64,000 bases of DNA from Sporosarcina sp. FSL K6-1522 (lineage in GTDB: Bacteria; Bacillota; Bacilli; Bacillales_A; Planococcaceae): contig NZ_CP152019.1 in the NCBI RefSeq assembly GCF_038622445.1, positions 3,074,501 through 3,138,500 of the forward strand, written 5' to 3'. A program made the position numbers and the translations under genes. The stretch's first letter is position 1; every line of letters begins with the position of its first letter. A model generated the notes under the pieces. That model had not been told where the DNA came from and searched no databases. It saw only the letters and a list, made by a program, of their open reading frames with translations. Below are positions 35,063-43,702 of this stretch, piece by piece.

Positions 35063-35218
35063 TTATCCCCTTGGTACAAAGGTTTTACAGTCTGTTTCTT
35101 CACTACTCGCTGCTGTCTTCCCTTGTTTACTGACAACGTAGATGGATTTCGCACTACATTTGTTGCCATGACTCCAAAACTTACAGTTATTCACTTCACA
35201 TAAAATTTCTTGCGTCAT
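35063..35218 (-). CDS. DUF1540 small cysteine-rich protein
   Basis: 51 residues from an ATG at 35218 with AGGAGGT upstream. Four cysteines in the DUF1540 pattern: LCEVNNCKFW, NKCSA and ETDCKTF. Such proteins probably bind a metal and are common in spore formers, sometimes in two copies per chain; this has one. Function unknown. Confidence 0.85.
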   Translation of the reverse strand: MTQEILCEVNNCKFWSHGNKCSAKSIYVVSKQGKTAASSEETDCKTFVPRG

Positions 35219-35301
35219 CAAAACGCACCTCCTTTTTGTTAGCATGAACAAAGAGGAGCGGATTGATACGGCTTTTCTTTAAATTACTTGAGTCTGTACG
35301 T

Positions 35302-36159
35302 TTACTTTACAACTTCGCCTTCCCGTCGGAAGAAACCAAAAATCCCAACGGTTTGAACTATGTTTGTAAATGCAGTTGGATCGACTTCTTTGATAATCGT
35401 TTCCAAATCATACAGTTCATAACGTGTAATAACCAAATACAGCATGCTTTTCTCTTCTTTGGAATAAGCACCTTTAGCCGGTAATATCGTAATGCCCCGC
35501 ACCATTTTTTGATGAATCGCCTGTTGCAATTCATCCGCTTTATGCGTCACAATCATTGCTGTCACCTTTTCATGACGCGTATGAATCATATCAATAACTG
35601 CGGTTGTCACATACAACGTCAACATCGTATACAATGCATTTTCAGGCTCATAAATGATCCCCGCCAATACGATAATGACACCGTTCAACAGTAGAAAGTA
35701 CATGCCGATTGGTTTATCTTGCAAACGCGATAACACCATGGCGACAATGTCCATCCCACCTGTAGAAGCCCCCAACTTTAATGAAATCCCTATACCAACT
35801 CCCGCAATGACACCACCAAATACAGCATTTAAAATAATATCTTCTGACACAGAAAGAACAGGTAAAATCTCCATAAATAACGTGGCAAAAATCACCGAAA
35901 CAATACTATAAATCGTAAATCCTTTTCCGACTTTGAACCATCCTAATAAAAAGACTGGGATATTAAAGACGAACAATAAGATTCCTGTACTCACACCAAA
36001 GCCCAAGTAATCTTCAAAAACGCTCGACGTCAGCTGTGCAGCACCTGCAAATCCACTCGCATAGACATTCGCATTGATTAAAAAGAAATTGAGCGAAATC
36101 GCTACTAATAAAGACCCTACAATCACAACAAGGATCCGTTTTGCTTCAATGAAAAACAT
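35302..36159 (-). CDS. YitT family membrane protein (DUF161 + DUF2179)
   Basis: 285 residues from an ATG at 36159 (GGAGG 5 bases upstream). Five or six membrane helices with FASGFAGAAQL-like and SLKLGASTGGMDIVAMVLS motifs are followed by a soluble DUF2179 domain (about 205-285: MIVTHKADELQQAI, GAYSKEEKSMLYLVITR). Family members are widespread in Firmicutes; the transport or signalling role is unproven. Single gene, with a large repeat element upstream. Confidence 0.88.
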   Translation of the reverse strand: MFFIEAKRILVVIVGSLLVAISLNFFLINANVYASGFAGAAQLTSSVFEDYLGFGVSTGILLFVFNIPVFLLGWFKVGKGFTIYSIVSVIFATLFMEILPVLSVSEDIILNAVFGGVIAGVGIGISLKLGASTGGMDIVAMVLSRLQDKPIGMYFLLLNGVIIVLAGIIYEPENALYTMLTLYVTTAVIDMIHTRHEKVTAMIVTHKADELQQAIHQKMVRGITILPAKGAYSKEEKSMLYLVITRYELYDLETIIKEVDPTAFTNIVQTVGIFGFFRREGEVVK

Positions 36160-36283
36160 AGGTACCTCCAATACTTATCCATCATTAGAAACTTATTATA
36201 CCCTAATTTCATAGGCAGATGCCAGGCACTGCTAAAGTTCAATAAGCATGAAAAATACGATAACCGACAGAACAAAAGCGCAA

Positions 36284-36502
36284 GCGTCTGTTCTGGGGCG
36301 ACAGGCATTGGCCGACTCCGTTCGCCGCGTCCTGCGGCAACGTCGGCACTAGTACGTCCTGTACGTCGGAGGGCTTGAAGATTAAGGCGCTTTTGCCTTT
36401 ACTGGTAAAGAGGAAGGCAGTCTAAAAACGCCACTTCCTGTGGCAACGACTGCATGACCTACATCCTGTAGGCCTAAACGACCCGAGCCCCAGAACAGAC
36501 GC
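36284..36502. repeat. Palindromic repeat element with GGA-loop hairpins, copy A
   Basis: A 219-bp element bounded by a perfect 16-bp inverted repeat (36284-36299, 36487-36502). Four small hairpins lie inside, at 36324-36338, 36352-36364, 36430-36444 and 36459-36471. Each has TCC in the loop on the plus strand, i.e. GGA on the minus strand. A diverged homologue in the opposite orientation is at 55817-56024. GC content is well above the AT-rich intergenic background. Confidence 0.7.
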
Positions 36503-36579
36503 TGGAGCCTAGATGAGAAATATCTATAGGCTAACTTATCCACAGTACGAGATTTTATAACTTCCTTAATAAAAAGAAA

Positions 36580-36619
36580 AAACACCTTCCCAATTATACA
36601 ATCTCTTGGGAAGATGTTT
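36580..36619 (-). terminator. Intrinsic terminator of yunC
   Basis: Arms 36580-36593 and 36606-36619 (CTTCCCAA / TTGGGAAG). A T-rich tract follows on the minus strand. Confidence 0.75.
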
Positions 36620-36627
36620 CCTGGTTG

Positions 36628-36930
36628 TTAAACCATTTTTAACAAAGCCTGTTCGCCAACCATTCCTGCATGAATGCCAAGCTGTTCTGCTTCTAACGTG
36701 ACAGATTCCAACGGGGCTTTGAGCAATTGCTCAATGGTTTTCACGCCCACAGCTCGCCCCGCAATAATTTTTCGATCATGTAATTTTGTATTGAGTAGCC
36801 CAACATCTAATGCGCCACACATAATATAACCCGTATCATTCGAGACTGTTAACAATGTTGTTTTGGGCAAACGGACTGTCACCGCCGTGAATGAACGCCC
36901 TTCAATATCAATTGTTACCGATGAAATCAC
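36628..36930 (-). CDS. yunC: YunC family protein (DUF1805)
   Basis: About 100 residues from a GTG at 36930 (AAGGGGCG 6 bases upstream); the frame is open to an ATG at 36984. It is nearly collinear with B. subtilis YunC: VTVRLPKTTLLTVSNDTGYIMCGALDVGLLN, then IIAGRAVGVKTIEQLL and APLESVTLEAE. Function unknown. The upstream minus-strand gene is close enough for cotranscription. Confidence 0.87.
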   Translation of the reverse strand: MISSVTIDIEGRSFTAVTVRLPKTTLLTVSNDTGYIMCGALDVGLLNTKLHDRKIIAGRAVGVKTIEQLLKAPLESVTLEAEQLGIHAGMVGEQALLKMV

Positions 36931-36987
36931 CTTACCCGCCCCTTTCCTTTCTATACATATGGAAAGGACACGCAAATGGTTCATCAG

Positions 36988-37542
36988 TTACAAGCGTATA
37001 TCAAATAAGCGTTCTTGTTTCACATCGCTGATATCTCTTAGTGTAGCAGGCTTAGATTTTTTTCCTTGATAATAATCGACTTCTGCTTTTCCAACAGCTT
37101 CTAAATATAATTCTCCGAGTACCTGATCACCTTTATCATAAATCGTGAAGGCCATTGCTTTTTCACCGGCAAGTATTGCTGCCGCCTCTTCTTTCGTTTT
37201 GGCACGTGCTAACCGCCGACTAACGGACGCGCGCTTCTCGTTGGCTTCCTCCGCTTTTCGTAGCTTTTCAGGATCTGTCGCTCGCAATTTTGCCCTTTCT
37301 TCCTCGGTTATTGTTTCACCACGCGCAATTTTCTTCGCTGTTTGATCAGCAGCTAACTTCTCTACTCCTCTTTTACTATCTTCCAATAATTTACGCAGTT
37401 GTTGTATTTCAGGAGGTTGCTCAGGAGTTTCATTTTTAAATAACCTATTGTTAGGCTTTAACGTACCTTCAAACGCCTTTTTCTGATGATCAATCAATCC
37501 TTGAACCATTTTCACATAAGCAGGACTGCCATTAATCTTCAC
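36988..37542 (-). CDS. Hypothetical charged, largely helical protein
   Basis: 184 residues from a GTG at 37542 (AGAGGG 7 bases upstream; the frame extends to 37590). The middle is strongly charged and probably coiled coil (ITEEERAKLRATDPEKLRKAEEANEKRAS). The C-terminal third has MAFTIYDKGDQVLGELYLE. No signal peptide or membrane helix. I do not recognise the family. It lies about 60 bases upstream of yunC on the same strand. Confidence 0.6.
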   Translation of the reverse strand: MKINGSPAYVKMVQGLIDHQKKAFEGTLKPNNRLFKNETPEQPPEIQQLRKLLEDSKRGVEKLAADQTAKKIARGETITEEERAKLRATDPEKLRKAEEANEKRASVSRRLARAKTKEEAAAILAGEKAMAFTIYDKGDQVLGELYLEAVGKAEVDYYQGKKSKPATLRDISDVKQERLFDIRL

Positions 37543-37803
37543 ATTCTCACCCTCTCGCATATAAGATTGCACAGGTTCTCTTATATACACTATCGGCAGA
37601 ATAGATTGTTTCTTCAGTCATCTAGTCAATAATGGCTGATAATTTTTGCTCGATAATACAGGTTCATATCTTGCGCCTCTTCTGCTTTTCTAGCGGAAGA
37701 ATACGATGATACATTTTCACGAAAAGTTTCTTCTATTTCTAAAGGAGTTTGTAATGCACAAGTAGAACGTAGTTACAGAATGAAAGAAAGTTAGGGTGAA
37801 AAA

Positions 37804-38982
37804 ATGGACAGCAACTTACTATGGAACAAACGATTCAAAGCCTTTTATCGTGACATCATTCGATACTTTTCAATTATTGCCATGAGTGTGCTGTATTCCT
37901 TCATCCTCTTTGGAAGTGCCTTTATTTATTATTATGTAAAAACCCTTGAAGGTTTACCGCCAGATTTTCCTACAGAACTAGTCGCAGCTCTATTCACTGC
38001 CTGGATTTTTTTACAGACCCACGTTCGAACATTTCTTAAAAAAGCAGATACAATCTTTCTACCTCCTGCCGAAGCAAAGTTCTCTTCCTATTTCAAGAAA
38101 TCGTTCATCTATAGCGCATGGATAGATGGCTTGAAATTTTTTATTGTACTACTTTTTATACGTCCTCTCGTTCGAGAAGAGGTGTTTATGAACGGGATAT
38201 TCCTGATTTTGCTTGCTGGCCTACTCGTCTTAAATCTCCGACTCACTTGGATTGAGCAATGGCTAACGACCCGATTTCAACTGCTTACACATAGATCGAT
38301 TCGTTTTTTATCATTCAGCATCATTCTTTATTTTTTATTTATCGATGTGTGGACAATCGCTGGGATCTTGCTACTCGCCCATTATGTTCTCTGGTTTCAC
38401 ATATTCAACAGTCATCCAAAGAGGATTAATTGGGATTTTTTAATGTATCAAGAGGAACGCGCGTTAACAAAAATCTATACGTTTATTCATCTATATACGG
38501 ATGTCCCTCACCTCAAGCATTCGTTTAAACCCCGAAAACTGATCAGTTGGGTGCTTAAAAAAGGGGTAGCTCATAAACAGTCATCTGCTTATGGCTACCT
38601 ATTTGCACTCCTATTTAGTCGGTCGAATGAGTTTTATCGCCTGTATGTACGGTTAACCTTGATTGGTTGTGCCATCGTGTATTTCCTACCTATGTATGGA
38701 TGGCTCGTTATTTTCCCGGTCCTATTTTTCACAGGCTATCAATTACTACCTTTACAACATATGCTCAATGACCATTCTCGTATTTACCCTATCGCAACTG
38801 TTACCATGAAGAATTCTTTCAAAAAGTTGCTACTGAGCCTATCAATTATTCAATTGCTTTTATTGAATGTAGCTTCACTTGGTCATCTTTACCGGCCCAT
38901 AATGCTTGTTATGATCCCTATTGAAGTGCTCTTTATTTATTGGTTTGTCTATGTATTTTTAGCAAAGCGTATATCCTCTTAA
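37804..38982 (+). CDS. ecsB: EcsB-type ABC transporter permease
   Basis: 392 residues with six to eight hydrophobic stretches and FFLQTHVRTFLKKAD-like and FLPPAEAKFSSYFKKS segments characteristic of EcsB. In Bacillus EcsB works with the ATPase EcsA in secretion and in activity of the membrane protease RasP. No ecsA adjoins here, so either this is an additional copy or the partner is elsewhere. Start ATG follows AGGGTG. Confidence 0.8.
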   Translation: MDSNLLWNKRFKAFYRDIIRYFSIIAMSVLYSFILFGSAFIYYYVKTLEGLPPDFPTELVAALFTAWIFLQTHVRTFLKKADTIFLPPAEAKFSSYFKKSFIYSAWIDGLKFFIVLLFIRPLVREEVFMNGIFLILLAGLLVLNLRLTWIEQWLTTRFQLLTHRSIRFLSFSIILYFLFIDVWTIAGILLLAHYVLWFHIFNSHPKRINWDFLMYQEERALTKIYTFIHLYTDVPHLKHSFKPRKLISWVLKKGVAHKQSSAYGYLFALLFSRSNEFYRLYVRLTLIGCAIVYFLPMYGWLVIFPVLFFTGYQLLPLQHMLNDHSRIYPIATVTMKNSFKKLLLSLSIIQLLLLNVASLGHLYRPIMLVMIPIEVLFIYWFVYVFLAKRISS

Positions 38983-38985
38983 ATG

Positions 38986-39027
38986 TGCAGGTTCCAAAAC
39001 AAGCTCAACTTCTTTTGGAACCTTGCA
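38986..39027. terminator. Bidirectional terminator
   Basis: TGCAGGTTCCAAAA and TTTTGGAACCTTGCA arms with a one-base bulge, then TTTTC. It lies between ecsB and a convergent small gene. Confidence 0.75.
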
Positions 39028-39030
39028 TTT

Positions 39031-39255
39031 TCATACGAACTTTCGCAAGCCTGCATTTCGTTGTTCTCTCACTTCTTCCGAAGCCAAATCGTACTTTTTC
39101 AATAAATGAAAAACCTCATTCAGCGTCAACTGCTCTCGTTCTACAGCTAAAAATCGTGCACAGTTCTCATACACATCTGCCGGCAAAAACGCACGTTGCT
39201 CCTCCAACTTTTCCCGAACTGCTTCCAATGAATGGTCAATTGTACATTTGCTCAT
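39031..39255 (-). CDS. Small hypothetical protein
   Basis: 74 residues, helical and charged: SLEAVREKLEEQRAFLPADVYE, CARFLAVEREQLTLNEVFHLLKKYDLAS. A good AAGGGGG lies 6 bases before the ATG, supporting that it is real. The pattern is found in a Bacillales-specific group of short proteins without known function. Divergent from the protease gene. Confidence 0.65.
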   Translation of the reverse strand: MSKCTIDHSLEAVREKLEEQRAFLPADVYENCARFLAVEREQLTLNEVFHLLKKYDLASEEVREQRNAGLRKFV

Positions 39256-39384
39256 GTTAGCACCCCCTTCATCCTATTTTCTTTTATCATACCATGCTAC
39301 ACTTCCTTCAAGAAGTTGAACACACCTCATGTATAATAAGAAGAGCTATCATCTGTCAGACTACTCACAAAGGAAGTGACCCTT

Positions 39385-40167
39385 TTGAATCCACAAGAAG
39401 AAATAGATGACGACGAATTGCAAGAATTAGTGTTACAAGCACAACAAGAAGCGCTTCTCCGAGATGCACAGGAACATACGCGGCGAAAACCGAAACAACC
39501 TTTTCCAAAATGGGTACTATGGATTGTCGCTATCGTGCTGTTTGTCAATACATTTGCCATCATTTTTGAAATCTATTCCATCCCAGCCATTGAATTTGTC
39601 AAGACGTCTACTCGCTTGTCGGCACAAGAAGATATTGAGACATATAAAAAATCGGTTGTCGTCATTACAGCTGGCAATAGCAAAGGAACGGGATTTTCGA
39701 TTTCCGCTGACGGCACCATTTTAACGAACTACCATGTGATTGAAGGCAACAACCAAGTGACAGTCTCCTTCCCAGACGAAGGGCGCTTTACTGCCAAAGT
39801 AGTAGAGAGCTATCCCGCCATCGATCTTGCTGTATTAACAATAGATGGACACGACCTTCCTTATTTGCAACTTGCTAACGAGACAACCTTTTCGGCCGAC
39901 GAACCCATCTATTTCATCGGGAATCCATTGTACTTTACTGGCATCGCCAATGAAGGGACCCTCATTGACTACTTACAACTTCAAGATTGGGAGGAGCCCG
40001 TTGTAATGATGAAAGCACCCGTCTATCGCGGCAATAGCGGAAGCCCCGTACTCAATCATCAAGGCGAAGTCATCGGCATTGTATTTGCTACCTTGGAACA
40101 TGACTCATACGGAAAAGTCGGGCTATTTGTCCCTATTGACGCTTACCACCGGCAGGAACATTTATGA
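39385..40167 (+). CDS. Membrane-anchored trypsin-like serine protease (HtrA-like, no PDZ)
   Basis: 260 residues from a TTG at 39385 (AGGAAG 8 bases upstream). An acidic cytoplasmic tail (EEIDDDELQEL) precedes one membrane helix (about 42-60, WVLWIVAIVLFVNTFAII). A trypsin-fold domain follows with the triad His in LTNYHVIEG, Asp in AIDLAVL and Ser in YRGNSGSPV. The chain ends right after the protease domain, so the PDZ domain of HtrA/DegP is missing. Likely an envelope quality-control or signalling protease. Confidence 0.87.
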   Translation: MNPQEEIDDDELQELVLQAQQEALLRDAQEHTRRKPKQPFPKWVLWIVAIVLFVNTFAIIFEIYSIPAIEFVKTSTRLSAQEDIETYKKSVVVITAGNSKGTGFSISADGTILTNYHVIEGNNQVTVSFPDEGRFTAKVVESYPAIDLAVLTIDGHDLPYLQLANETTFSADEPIYFIGNPLYFTGIANEGTLIDYLQLQDWEEPVVMMKAPVYRGNSGSPVLNHQGEVIGIVFATLEHDSYGKVGLFVPIDAYHRQEHL

Positions 40168-40190
40168 AACGATTATTTATTATTAAATTC

Positions 40191-40240
40191 TAACTATTCA
40201 TATTAAAGTGAAATAACGGTTAATTTAATATGAATAGTTA
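40191..40240 (+). terminator. Hairpin downstream of the protease gene
   Basis: Perfect 17-bp arms (40191-40207 and 40224-40240; TAACTATTCATATTAAA). Followed by a T-rich but interrupted tract. Confidence 0.6.
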
Positions 40241-40302
40241 ATTCTCTTTATTCTCAAGCTACGACAATGACCTTCCTCATAATTATTTACTTTTCTCTAA
40301 AA

Positions 40303-40316
40303 TGTAAGCGCTTTTT
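40303..40316 (+). promoter_or_regulatory. Candidate CcpA (cre) site
   Basis: TGTAAGCGCTTTTT resembles the catabolite responsive element consensus TGWAANCGNTNWCA except at the last two positions. It lies about 125 bases upstream of the amino-acid permease start. Confidence 0.4.
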
Positions 40317-40363
40317 TTAATGAGTTGTGGTAGAATCTTATTTAGGATATTTATTTGCAATTC

Positions 40364-40392
40364 ACTAATTTTAATTTACTATTAAAATTAGT
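40364..40392. promoter_or_regulatory. Inverted repeat upstream of the amino-acid permease
   Basis: Arms ACTAATTTTAAT and ATTAAAATTAGT (12 bp, 5-base spacer), flanked on both sides by TTTGCAA. Candidate operator or leader hairpin. Confidence 0.4.
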
Positions 40393-40440
40393 ATATTTGC
40401 AAACATCTTAGAACAGCAGATGCAGAGAGTGGGAGTTCAT

Positions 40441-41796
40441 ATGCAGGAACAGAAATTAGATAGAGGGCTGAAAAACAGGCACGTCCAATTAATTGCCATT
40501 GGGGGCGCAATTGGAACTGGATTGTTTCTAGGTTCGGGTAAATCGATTCATTTAGCAGGGCCTTCGATTTTGTTCGCTTATATGATTACAGGGGTAATTT
40601 GTTTTTTAATTATGCGCGCACTTGGAGAACTACTGTTATCAAATTTGGAATATCATTCTTTTGTAGATTTTGTACAAGATTATTTAGGAAATATGGCGGC
40701 ATTTATAACAGGCTGGACTTATTGGTTCTGCTGGATCTCAATCGCAATGGCGGATTTGACAGCAGTTGGTCTATATATTCAGTTTTGGTTCCCAGACGTT
40801 CCACAATGGATGCCAGCTTTAATCGCTCTAATTATCTTATTGTTAATGAACCTTGCTACGGTGAAACTTTTTGGTGAGATGGAATTTTGGTTCGCCTTAA
40901 TTAAAATCATTGCGATTATAGCGCTCATTGTTGTTGGGTCATATATGGTTTTCAAAGGGTTTACAACGGATGCAGGTACTGCAAGCTTCTCCAATCTATG
41001 GAGCCATGGCGGGTTTTTCCCGAACGGCATGACGGGCTTTATCCTATCCTTCCAAATGGTCGTTTTTGCATTTGCGGGTGTGGAACTTGTCGGTTTAATG
41101 GCGGGTGAAACAAAAGATCCTGAAAAAGTTATTCCAAGGGCTATCAATAATATCCCACTACGGATTTTAATTTTCTACATCGGTGCACTAGTAGTGATTA
41201 TGAGTATTTACCCATGGAATGCGATCAATCCGGCAGAAAGCCCATTCGTTCGCGTCTTTATGGCAGTTGGTATTGCTGCTGCTGCGGGTGTCGTCAATTT
41301 CGTCGTCTTGACTTCTGCAGCTTCCGCTTGTAACAGTGCGGTTTTCAGTACAAGCCGAATGGCGTACTCACTTGCTAAAGATAACCATGCGCCGATACCG
41401 CTCGCTAAACTAACGGTTAAGAAAGTTCCTTCTAACGCATTATTCTTTTCCACAGCTGTTATTCTAGTCGCAGTGGTCTTGAACTATATCATGCCAGAAG
41501 GTGTGTTTACACTCATTACAAGTATTTCTACAGTCTGCTTCATCTGGATTTGGGGCATCACGGTCATTTGTCATTTGAAATACCGTAAAACAAGACCAGA
41601 ATTGGCGAAAGCAAGTAAATTTAAAATGCCACTTTTCCCAGTTGCCAATTACTTAATCCTTGCTTTCCTTGCATTCATTCTTGTTGTGCTAGGACTAGCC
41701 GAAGACACACGTATTGCTTTGTTCTTTACACCAGTATGGTTTATTTTCCTAATTGTCGTTTATAAAATTCGTACTAGAAAGATGACGACTGCATAA
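40441..41796 (+). CDS. APC-family amino-acid permease (CycA/AapA-like)
   Basis: 451 residues from an ATG at 40441 (GGGAG 5 bases upstream). Twelve membrane helices. The amino-acid permease signature LIAIGGAIGTGLFLGSGKSI lies in helix 1, with LGELLLSNLEYHSFVDF and VGLMAGETKDPEKVIPRAINNIP further on, as in D-serine/D-alanine/glycine transporters. A proton-coupled neutral amino-acid importer is the likely role. A possible cre site suggests catabolite control. Monocistronic with a strong terminator. Confidence 0.88.
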   Translation: MQEQKLDRGLKNRHVQLIAIGGAIGTGLFLGSGKSIHLAGPSILFAYMITGVICFLIMRALGELLLSNLEYHSFVDFVQDYLGNMAAFITGWTYWFCWISIAMADLTAVGLYIQFWFPDVPQWMPALIALIILLLMNLATVKLFGEMEFWFALIKIIAIIALIVVGSYMVFKGFTTDAGTASFSNLWSHGGFFPNGMTGFILSFQMVVFAFAGVELVGLMAGETKDPEKVIPRAINNIPLRILIFYIGALVVIMSIYPWNAINPAESPFVRVFMAVGIAAAAGVVNFVVLTSAASACNSAVFSTSRMAYSLAKDNHAPIPLAKLTVKKVPSNALFFSTAVILVAVVLNYIMPEGVFTLITSISTVCFIWIWGITVICHLKYRKTRPELAKASKFKMPLFPVANYLILAFLAFILVVLGLAEDTRIALFFTPVWFIFLIVVYKIRTRKMTTA

Positions 41797-41823
41797 TATC
41801 GATTGAAGTTCATTTAACAGATA

Positions 41824-41860
41824 CTAACCCCCACTGCGCTGATGTCGCAGTGGGGGTTAG
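41824..41860. terminator. Strong bidirectional terminator
   Basis: Perfect 15-bp arms CTAACCCCCACTGCG / CGCAGTGGGGGTTAG with a 7-base loop, then TTGTTT. Confidence 0.85.
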
Positions 41861-41881
41861 TTGTTTACCTTTTTAAATCAT

Positions 41882-43015
41882 TCACTTAAATTCTTCAGGT
41901 CCGACATTCATTTTAAAAGTCCCGTCTTTATACAATAGCGGCGATCGTTCTGTGCCGGATTTTGAATACGTTTCCACATGACTGACTTTCATCTCGTGCT
42001 TGTCTGTAAAATCCAATTTGGCAATCGCTACCCAATAAGCAAACTTATTATTTTCAAACAAAGGAGATGTGATTTTTTGTCCCATTTGATTGTCAACGAT
42101 CGCTTTTGCTTTCATCGCTTTAAAACTGCCAATCCCATTGGAGATTGCACTATACGCAGCAAATAAAACATAATTGAGCTGTGATGGATTATGGACAGTA
42201 ATCGTCTCTTTTCCGGAATTTTGTGCGTCTCCATCTAACGTGATAAATGGTGGCTTATTCGTGCTTCCTAGACTTTTATAGTAAACCTTTCCTTCCGTCC
42301 CGTCTTTCAGGACATAGAAGCAGTATAAATCCAAATCTTTTTTGCTTTTCCATTCCAGTGTTGCGACGACTTTAGCTGTTTTCTTTATCGAAATGGTTTC
42401 TTGCTTTTTCAAGGTAACGACTAACGGCTTCACTTCTTCTTTTTTCTCAATGGGTGCTGGAGCGACTGGCTCACTTGTAACCTCCAACCCAAAATTCTTA
42501 CATAAAGAAGGTAGTCCCCCATTGAAGCCACTTCCTACGGCGTTCAATTTCCATTCGCCATTATGACGATACAATTCGCCTACAACAATGGCAGTCTCTT
42601 GTTGTAGCTCTTCCCCAAACATAAATGACAACAATACTTTCCCACTCATACGATCCTTCACCAGTAAACTAGCAGAAGTAACTACGTCGAAACTTTGCCC
42701 CTTTTTCTCGCCTTCATGGATTGTTAGGGTAAGCGCGATTTTTTGAGTAGCCATCGGAATTTTGTTCAAGGAAAAGTGGATTTCGTTCTTCCCATTTGTA
42801 GCACCAAAATGCTTTACGGAGCCATCTATACTCGATGGTTGTCCATAAAATATAAAGCTCTCATCGTTTTTACAACGTCCACTTTCATCTAGTAAGAACG
42901 CCGCCCCGTCAATTTCCATTTCTGTGTTAGCCGTTTTCCATTCCAACACAGCAACAATATCCGTAATCGCTGTATTTTTCGTAATATCGACTTTTTGTCC
43001 GCGTACGATATTCAT
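41882..43015 (-). CDS. TerD/TerA-family stress protein, two-domain
   Basis: 377 residues. The first about 180 residues are a TerD domain: RGQKVDITKN, DIDGAAFLLDESGRC-type segment, SLNKIPMATQKIALTLTIHEG and VVGELYRHNGEWKLNAVGSGFNGGL. After a linker (about 182-205) comes a second domain with VATLEWKSKKDLDLYCFYV, as in TerA-like proteins. TerD domains bind calcium and act in tellurite and general chemical stress responses. Here it stands alone, not in a ter operon. Confidence 0.85.
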   Translation of the reverse strand: MNIVRGQKVDITKNTAITDIVAVLEWKTANTEMEIDGAAFLLDESGRCKNDESFIFYGQPSSIDGSVKHFGATNGKNEIHFSLNKIPMATQKIALTLTIHEGEKKGQSFDVVTSASLLVKDRMSGKVLLSFMFGEELQQETAIVVGELYRHNGEWKLNAVGSGFNGGLPSLCKNFGLEVTSEPVAPAPIEKKEEVKPLVVTLKKQETISIKKTAKVVATLEWKSKKDLDLYCFYVLKDGTEGKVYYKSLGSTNKPPFITLDGDAQNSGKETITVHNPSQLNYVLFAAYSAISNGIGSFKAMKAKAIVDNQMGQKITSPLFENNKFAYWVAIAKLDFTDKHEMKVSHVETYSKSGTERSPLLYKDGTFKMNVGPEEFK

Positions 43016-43276
43016 ACATTCGCCTCCAATATGTATTTACAAGCACTTGCAACCCGTGCTTCTATCCCCTTTTCAACTGTCATCATAACATGTTGGTTAC
43101 TCAAATTATGCAATTCAAAGACAATTCCCATCATATATCTGAGTAATCTTCGAACATCGAATACATGGCAAAAAAAAATGAAACTTTCTTTGGTTTTCAA
43201 CGTAAATAGTATAGAATGTATGAATGGTATGTACGTTCTTGTAAAATTTCGTACCAAATTGATGGAGGGTTTGAAA

Positions 43277-43702
43277 GTGAAAAAATTAGTAGCTGTTTTA
43301 CTTGTACTCACACTTGTCGTATCGCCGATTGGCAACTTTATCTTTAATGACTATACGACTGCTGAAGCGAAAGGGTACAAATCAGGAAAGAAAAGTTTTA
43401 ACACCAATACCAGTGATAGTAAGGTAAACAAATCGAATATCGAAAAAAAGAAGGATGATTCGTCAACAACGAAGTCCTCTACTGCTACAAATAAAAAAAG
43501 CGGCGGTCTGATGAAAGGGCTCTTAGTCGGTGGACTCGCTGGATTACTATTCGGTAGCTTATTTGCGAACATGGGTATGCTCGGTTCGATTTTAGGCTTT
43601 GCCATCAATATGTTAGCGATTGTCTTTTTAATCGTCATTATTCGCAAGGTGTTTACAATGTTGAAAAAGAAGAAAAAGGATAGCGAACCATGGAAAAACT
43701 AA
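43277..43702 (+). CDS. Predicted secreted or membrane protein, Tim44-like N-terminal form
   Basis: 141 residues from a GTG at 43277 (GGAGGG 7 bases upstream). An N-terminal signal or anchor (KKLVAVLLVLTLVVSP) is followed by a Ser/Thr/Lys-rich hydrophilic stretch. A glycine-rich hydrophobic pair comes next (GGLMKGLLVGGLAGLLFGSLF, then LGFAINMLAIVFLIVII) and a KKKKK end. This resembles the front part of bacterial Tim44-like predicted membrane proteins without the Tim44 domain. It overlaps the yxcD-like gene by 13 bases. Confidence 0.7.
   Translation: MKKLVAVLLVLTLVVSPIGNFIFNDYTTAEAKGYKSGKKSFNTNTSDSKVNKSNIEKKKDDSSTTKSSTATNKKSGGLMKGLLVGGLAGLLFGSLFANMGMLGSILGFAINMLAIVFLIVIIRKVFTMLKKKKKDSEPWKN

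Noticed and set aside
42995-43276. N-terminal 94 codons in frame with the secreted membrane protein
   Set aside because: They overlap the divergent TerD start, lack a ribosome site, and the signal peptide begins only at the GTG at 43277 after GGAGGG.
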